DNA of 64,000 nt, taken from NCBI GenBank assembly GCA_963704675.1, contig OY969928.1, positions 186,001 to 250,000 on the forward strand. Reading direction: 5' to 3'. The notes beneath the pieces are model-generated. The model was not told the DNA's origin. It did not search any database and saw nothing but the letters and a program-made list of their open reading frames with translations. This document shows positions 59,431 to 64,000 of the stretch, one piece after another (the first letter of the stretch is position 1; every line of letters starts with the position of its first letter). The translations under genes and the position numbers were made by a program. Source of the DNA: DASUVM01 sp963704675. Lineage in GTDB: Bacteria > Patescibacteriota > Saccharimonadia > Saccharimonadales > Saccharimonadaceae.

Positions 59431-59685
59431 TCACCCCTCAACCTCTTCCAAAACCCACGTCAGGCTATGCGTATAAAACGCCAGTTTCATATACATGCCA
59501 CCAGTTTCGTCGCACAGCGAAAAATGATACACCCTTTCGGCGCCATTCTTGGTTGCATGAAAAAAGTCGACTTTACCGAGGCGGTAGGTAGCGTTATCCC
59601 ATCTTATCTGCAGTGGGCGAAGCCCCATTCGTTTATTATCAAAAGCTGCTAAAACTTTCACCGGCTGATTTATACGAGTTGTCAT
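59431..59685 (-). CDS. small protein upstream of dinB (DUF6504-like?)
   Basis: 84 aa from the ATG at 59685, chosen for its GAAGGA SD. MTTRINQPVKVLAAFDNKR, LRPLQIRWDNATYRLGKV, VYHFSLCDETGGMYMKLAFY (in parts), WVLEEVEG. This alternation of short beta strands with Trp/Tyr resembles the small DUF6504 proteins found next to actinobacterial Y-family polymerases, a match by pattern only. Same strand as dinB, separated by the repeat copy B. Confidence 0.55.
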   Translation of the reverse strand: MTTRINQPVKVLAAFDNKRMGLRPLQIRWDNATYRLGKVDFFHATKNGAERVYHFSLCDETGGMYMKLAFYTHSLTWVLEEVEG

Positions 59686-59880
59686 ACAAAAAGTCCTTCG
59701 GATATAAAGGTTAATAACGGGAGTTCTTGCCAAAGAAGGCGAGTAAGCAACTGCTGTTGCCAGAATTTGTATGATTCGTATAAGCCTACCAGTAGAAAGA
59801 CTAGAGTAGCCAGTACTGATACTGCTAAGATTATTATATCACCTTTTCATACACCTAGCCCATACTCTCGACACAAGTGA

Positions 59881-59886
59881 TACAAT
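59881..59886 (+). promoter_or_regulatory. extended -10 box of the leaderless PBP gene
   Basis: TACAAT, preceded by TGA (TGATACAAT), 6 nt before the ATG at 59893. Confidence 0.6.
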
Positions 59887-59892
59887 ATGATT

Positions 59893-62112
59893 ATGCATTT
59901 ATTTAGCCGTGTCAAAGAAAGCTGGCGAAAATTCCTAAAATTGCCACTACGCAAAAAAGTTTTAGTAATATCACTCGTCGGTATTCTGGTATTATTCGTT
60001 ATTGCCGTTATTACAACGGTAGTATTTGCTAATACGCTCTCAAGCAAAGAGCGTATTATGAACCGGAATAATACTGGTGTTACCTTGCTGGATCATGACG
60101 GGCAGGTGTTTTATCAGTTTTATTCAGCGCGCACCGATACGCACGTGCCGCTTTCTGACATTGCGCCAGCGGCACGACAGGCAATTATTTCGGCCGAAGA
60201 TAAAGATTTTTACAATCATCCAGGCTTTTCGATGCAGGGTATTGCAAATGCTGTTTGGCAAAATATCAAACCAGACGGGCTCGATAGCGGCGGCTCAACA
60301 ATTACGCAGCAGCTTGTCAAAAATGCATTGCTCTCGCAAGATCGTAGTTTTCTTCGTAAATATCAAGAGCTCATCTTGTCAATTGAAATTGAGCGCCGTT
60401 ATTCGAAAGATGAAATCTTAGAGATGTACCTCAATTCGGTGCATTTTGGCGAAGGCGTGTTTGGTATTGAAGATGCCGCGCAAACTTATTTTGGTAAGCA
60501 TGCTAAAGATTTAAACTTGGCTGAGGCTTCAATGCTAGCTGGTATTATTCCTGCACCTTCAATTTATTCACCAATTTCTGGTGACGCTACCAAGGCAAAA
60601 CAGCGCCAAACATACGTCTTGCGCCGTATGCAAGAAGATGGCACCATTACCGCCGCCCAAAAAGACGAGGCCTTAGCAGCAGCACTAACCTATGCGCCCG
60701 TTAAACCAACAAGCGCCGTCAAGGCACCACATTTTGCAGAAATGGTACGGCAGGAGCTTGTGAAGAAATATGGCGAAGAAACAGTGGCTCGTTCAGGCTA
60801 TAAAGTAAAAACCACACTCAACCTTGATTATCAGCAAAAAGCGGAGGATGCAGTAGCAGCTCAAGTTGATCGCCTAGCAAGCAGCAGTGTTTCAAACGGT
60901 GGCGTTGTTATTGAAGATCCTAAAACCGGCGATGTACTCGCCGTAATTGGTAGCCGCGATTGGAACAACGAACAATTCGGCAAGGTAAATATCGCCACTT
61001 CAAGCCGCCAGCCGGGTTCTTCATTTAAACCAATCGTTTATGCCACCGGCATTGAAGAAAAGACACTTTCAGCAGCCACTATTCTGCATGATAAAAAGAC
61101 TGATTTTGGCGGCGGCTATTCGCCAAATAACTACGACTTGCGCTTTCGCGGTGATGTAACGGTGCGCCGGGCACTCACGAATTCACTGAACATACCCGCA
61201 GTTGAAGCAATGCAAAAAGTTGGCATTAGCGATGTCATCACTCAGGCGAAAGAACTAGGCATTACTACATTAACAGAGAGTCCAGAGTTTTATGGCTTAC
61301 CGCTTGCGTTGGGTGCAGGCCAGGCTAAACTAACTGAAATGACGAACGCTTATGCGGCTCTTGCCAACCAGGGCGATTTACCTGAACAGCGTTTGATTCT
61401 CTCGATTGATAATAAATATGATGAGCGTGTTTTTACGGCTGAATCGAAAACAACTCAGGCAGTCAGCGACCAAACAGCATATATTATGTCGAGCATGCTC
61501 TCAGATAACAGCGCCCGCAGCGAAGTATTCGGCAGTAGCCTCAGTTTGAGTGGCGGACGACTTGGCGCAGTAAAGACTGGTACTACCGAAGATTATCGCG
61601 ACGCCTGGACAATCGGTTACACACCAAGCCTCGTTATTGGCGTATGGATCGGCAACAACGACAATACGCCCATGAGTCGCGTGGCTGGTTCAAGCGGTTC
61701 GGGACCAATTTGGCGAAATTTAATGAATCAATTACTTATTAGCACACCAAAAGAAACATTTACTGAACCCTCGGGCCTATTTGTTCGTAATGTTTGCTAT
61801 GGCAGCGGCGCACTAGCTGAAGTAAAGGGAAGCAACACATACACCGAATACTTCAGAAGCGGCACGCTTCCAACCAAAACATGCAACCAGCCGCAACCAG
61901 AAAAAGAAGAAACACCAACGACTCCACCGAAAGATGAAACAAACAATGAAGAAGAAAATGATCAGACTCCAAGCACTTCAATACCGCCAGAAAACAATGA
62001 CGACAATGACAACACTAATCCCGATCAAGATGGAGACAACGAAGAAGATAACAGTAATAACGGCGGAACAACACCGGCACCTAGCATTCCATCTGTTCCC
62101 CTCAATCCTTAG
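59893..62112 (+). CDS. class A penicillin-binding protein (PBP1A-type)
   Basis: 739 aa from MHLFSRVKES at 59893. One TM helix (VLVISLVGILVLFVIAVITTVVF, in parts). GT51 domain: SAEDKDFYNHPGFS (catalytic Glu), GGSTITQQLVKN, EIERRYSKDEILEMYLN (in parts). Transpeptidase: SRQPGSSFKPIVYA with S376-x-x-K379, SLN (in TNSLNIPAVE) and KTGT from 561. The C-terminal ~100 residues are acidic, Pro/Asn/Asp-rich and unfolded, a surface-exposed tail. It polymerises and crosslinks peptidoglycan. An upstream in-frame ATG at 59887 would sit in the -10-to-start gap. Confidence 0.95.
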   Translation: MHLFSRVKESWRKFLKLPLRKKVLVISLVGILVLFVIAVITTVVFANTLSSKERIMNRNNTGVTLLDHDGQVFYQFYSARTDTHVPLSDIAPAARQAIISAEDKDFYNHPGFSMQGIANAVWQNIKPDGLDSGGSTITQQLVKNALLSQDRSFLRKYQELILSIEIERRYSKDEILEMYLNSVHFGEGVFGIEDAAQTYFGKHAKDLNLAEASMLAGIIPAPSIYSPISGDATKAKQRQTYVLRRMQEDGTITAAQKDEALAAALTYAPVKPTSAVKAPHFAEMVRQELVKKYGEETVARSGYKVKTTLNLDYQQKAEDAVAAQVDRLASSSVSNGGVVIEDPKTGDVLAVIGSRDWNNEQFGKVNIATSSRQPGSSFKPIVYATGIEEKTLSAATILHDKKTDFGGGYSPNNYDLRFRGDVTVRRALTNSLNIPAVEAMQKVGISDVITQAKELGITTLTESPEFYGLPLALGAGQAKLTEMTNAYAALANQGDLPEQRLILSIDNKYDERVFTAESKTTQAVSDQTAYIMSSMLSDNSARSEVFGSSLSLSGGRLGAVKTGTTEDYRDAWTIGYTPSLVIGVWIGNNDNTPMSRVAGSSGSGPIWRNLMNQLLISTPKETFTEPSGLFVRNVCYGSGALAEVKGSNTYTEYFRSGTLPTKTCNQPQPEKEETPTTPPKDETNNEEENDQTPSTSIPPENNDDNDNTNPDQDGDNEEDNSNNGGTTPAPSIPSVPLNP

Positions 62113-62223
62113 CCTTATGAGCCTATAGCTAACCACAATGATTTGCCACTTTCAAAATATAGCTCTTGAGCTTATACGTTCTCGGCGATATGCTAAAGGG
62201 GAATATATTTATTAAGGAGAGCT

Positions 62224-63585
62224 ATGGATCCATATTCGCAACCCAACCCTCAACAGCCCCGGCAACATCAACGTTGGCCGCTTTCAAGAAAGACAACTAT
62301 TATAGGGGTTGTCGCCATTCTCGTTATTTTAATTGGCGCTATTATGATCGCCGCACTGGCAAACAGAAATAATCCGTCAAACCAAACAGGAAATAATACA
62401 TCGCTCATTTACGATCGTCCTGGTTATGACCGTGAGAAATTAGGCGACGCCATTAGTGATCCTATGGCTTTAAAGATTGCTGCCGATAATCAAGCTGTGA
62501 ACTACCAGGGGCAACCCGTTATTCAAGCATGTAATGTGCTTACGCTTAGAGATATTCAAGATGAAGGACTACTCTTGAAAGCCAATGCCATACCAACGCC
62601 TCTGACACGAGTTTATAATGACGGAAAAGGCAAGGCCGCCTATAATGAGGCTTCAATTTCGACAATTTCAGGCGGTATAGGGCTTGGCATGGACGTCAAT
62701 AATTGCAATTACGTGCTCGAGGCTGAAGATGCCGCTATGGTTGGTATAAATCTTTTTCAGCCATTTGCCGTTTCGCCATCACTCGTTAACCAAGTCATAC
62801 AGCGAGATTACAACCCCATTGGATCAATTGAAGGACTCGAGAGTTTTAAGTTAAAAAAAGATACTTCTCCATCTAATAACAGCATAAGAGCTGAGTATAT
62901 GCTACGAAAAGGCGACACCGCTACTTATGTTAAATTCAGCCTGCCAAGTAACCAAGCAGCTAAAGAGCAGACGCTACTTACTAAAGCAGCGAAAAACTTT
63001 TCTAATCAACTGACACGCCCCACAGGGATGAGTACTGTTAGCTACGACAGCCCCGTTTTTTCAAAGTCATATGCACGCGCCTGTGATTTGCTCACTAATA
63101 ATGATATTAAACAGCTCTCTGGCAAGGATGCAACGCCACTCGTACTCGAAGGTATCGCCCCATCTATTGGTTTACAAACCACTAATAGCTCGCAAAATGA
63201 AAAAAAAGCTTACCCAAACATCAACAATGAATGCACCCGTACCGCCCCGAAAAGTGGAGCATCACTCTTACCAAGTGCGGCATCAATTAAGGTTGAGGCC
63301 ACCAGCTACCTCGAGGAAGCACCTGCTAAACTTTTGCTCGAGGGACAACGCAAAGCTAATCCCAACAACCGCGAGCGTATGAATGTAAATGGCATTGGTG
63401 ACGAGGCTGTTGCTTCTATAGATGCGAATAGCGGCGGCAACTTAACCTTTAGAAAAGGAAGAATCGTAGTTAATATTTCACTCGATACTTTTGCAATGCA
63501 AGCATTGTCTCTCCGGTCTCTGAGTAATACTGCCGCAAGATTAACACCTATTGCCGAGAACGCTGCCGAACGCGTTAAGCAATAA
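62224..63585 (+). CDS. anchored envelope protein with duplicated Cys motif
   Basis: 453 aa. Pro/Gln-rich N terminus, one TM helix (TIIGVVAILVILIGAIMIAALA, about 25-46), and an extracytoplasmic region. Two halves each begin with a similar segment: QACNVLTLRDIQDEGLL (about 99-115) and RACDLLTNNDIKQLSGKDA (about 289-307), each with a later Cys (NNCNY; NNECTRT). This repeats the look of DUF3558-type actinobacterial lipoproteins (PC-x-LLT-x-xD). ATG after AAGGAGAG. Not firmly recognised. Directly follows the PBP gene. Confidence 0.75.
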   Translation: MDPYSQPNPQQPRQHQRWPLSRKTTIIGVVAILVILIGAIMIAALANRNNPSNQTGNNTSLIYDRPGYDREKLGDAISDPMALKIAADNQAVNYQGQPVIQACNVLTLRDIQDEGLLLKANAIPTPLTRVYNDGKGKAAYNEASISTISGGIGLGMDVNNCNYVLEAEDAAMVGINLFQPFAVSPSLVNQVIQRDYNPIGSIEGLESFKLKKDTSPSNNSIRAEYMLRKGDTATYVKFSLPSNQAAKEQTLLTKAAKNFSNQLTRPTGMSTVSYDSPVFSKSYARACDLLTNNDIKQLSGKDATPLVLEGIAPSIGLQTTNSSQNEKKAYPNINNECTRTAPKSGASLLPSAASIKVEATSYLEEAPAKLLLEGQRKANPNNRERMNVNGIGDEAVASIDANSGGNLTFRKGRIVVNISLDTFAMQALSLRSLSNTAARLTPIAENAAERVKQ

Positions 63586-63775
63586 TTATATAGGATGCTA
63601 CCAAAATCAGATAAGTTATTTACCCTTTTTCTTAGGTAATGGCGTTAAAGAGTATTCGGCCCATCAGGCGAGATTAACGAAAACTTACAGCAAAAAAGCC
63701 CGACCTAGATGTTCCCCGGCATGTAGGCTGAAACATAAGGCCCGCAGCCAAAACAAAAATGCACTAGCGAGTAAG

Positions 63776-63947
63776 ATGAGTATTACTTTACTCTCCTTTA
63801 TTGGCATATTCATCATATTGGGCATTATCGGCATAGTTAGAGGTACAAAAACAGACATGGTCGCAACAACAGCTCTGGCGGTGGCGGCGACTCCTCAACG
63901 AGTGGTGGCGGGGGTGATGGTTAACAAGCTGGAGCCGAACATGGAGC
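63776..63947 (+). pseudogene. small TM protein with Gly-rich tail, frameshifted
   Basis: MSITLLSFIGIFIILGIIGIV starts at 63776. In the same frame an unlikely Ala/Val sequence follows. Shifted by one base after about 63840, the reading becomes KNRHGRNNSSGGGGDSSTSG and ends GGGGDG-stop, a natural tail for a small surface protein. A one-base indel near 63840 is the likely cause; true decay is possible. The upstream 63586-63775 shows no supported gene. Confidence 0.45.
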
Positions 63948-64000
63948 TATCATTTTGTTTCTTCTTGCGTCGCGAACACCTGTTTCAAATTTGATAGATC

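Noticed and set aside
59003..59434. 143-codon minus-strand ORF over repeat copy B
   Set aside because: It reads through the inverted repeat, lacks an SD, has Pro/Arg-rich nonsense composition, and the matching frame in copy A is not open.

Overview
The window reads as a chromosome segment of a Candidatus Saccharibacteria (TM7, Patescibacteria/CPR) cell. The evidence is mixed. A full set of str, S10, spc and alpha operon genes lacks rpmD (L30) and lacks adk and map after secY. S4, S14 and L33 are zinc-free forms. TGA is an ordinary stop. The respiratory chain is minimal (NDH-2 plus a cytochrome bo3 quinol oxidase). Several genes belong to families otherwise typical of Actinobacteria, the hosts of many Saccharibacteria (DUF397, DUF3152, possibly DUF6504). 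The phylum is inferred; the gene content is seen.

Layout. 1-3.7 kb: 5'-truncated rpoC, broken by many single-base indels. 3.8-4.9 kb: two unknown single-gene units. 5.0-11.3 kb: rpsL-rpsG, then three tandem paralogues of an unknown family, then fusA and an unknown gene. 11.4-13.6 kb: tuf (two indels) and rpsJ. 13.7-16.6 kb: an insertion of envelope and secreted genes, including a DUF3152 metallopeptidase. 16.8-25.8 kb: rplC to rplO, with an extra 98-codon gene between rplB and rpsS and a 39-codon membrane microprotein between rpsH and rplF. 26.4-32.4 kb: secY, infA/rpmJ (overlapping), rpsM-rpsK-rpsD-rpoA-rplQ-rplM-rpsI. 32.5-37.0 kb: rsmG, trpS, an RluD-type pseudouridine synthase, a HolB-like protein and a TPR protein. 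37.1-42.0 kb: DUF397 gene, tRNA-Thr, tRNA-Tyr, SH3 protein, amino-acid permease, tRNA-Thr with a duplicated 3' end, rpmG. 42.1-47.2 kb: an alpha-glucan operon (GT4, GH57, GH15). 47.3-50.4 kb: RarA and NDH-2. 51.2-56.3 kb: cyoABCDE. 56.3-64 kb: methyltransferase, Y-family polymerase, PBP1A and anchored envelope proteins.

Three kinds of structure are not explained by ordinary gene content. First, a repeat family: two ~247-bp copies built from two inverted ~90-bp units (33.3 and 59.1 kb), and a third, single unit read in frame inside the pseudouridine synthase gene. Second, many apparently leaderless promoters, with the -10 box 6-8 nt before the ATG. Third, scattered single-gene units of unknown or actinobacterial-type function, each with its own promoter, SD and strong hairpin, lodged between housekeeping operons. 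A perfect 31-bp palindrome enclosing two further hairpins (50464-50606) and a tRNA-Thr 3'-end duplication point to past mobile DNA.

Functionally, NDH-2 and cyoABCDE would give NADH:quinol:O2 respiration. The GT4/GH57/GH15 operon would handle storage or scavenged alpha-glucan. PBP1A and the anchored and secreted proteins serve the cell surface.
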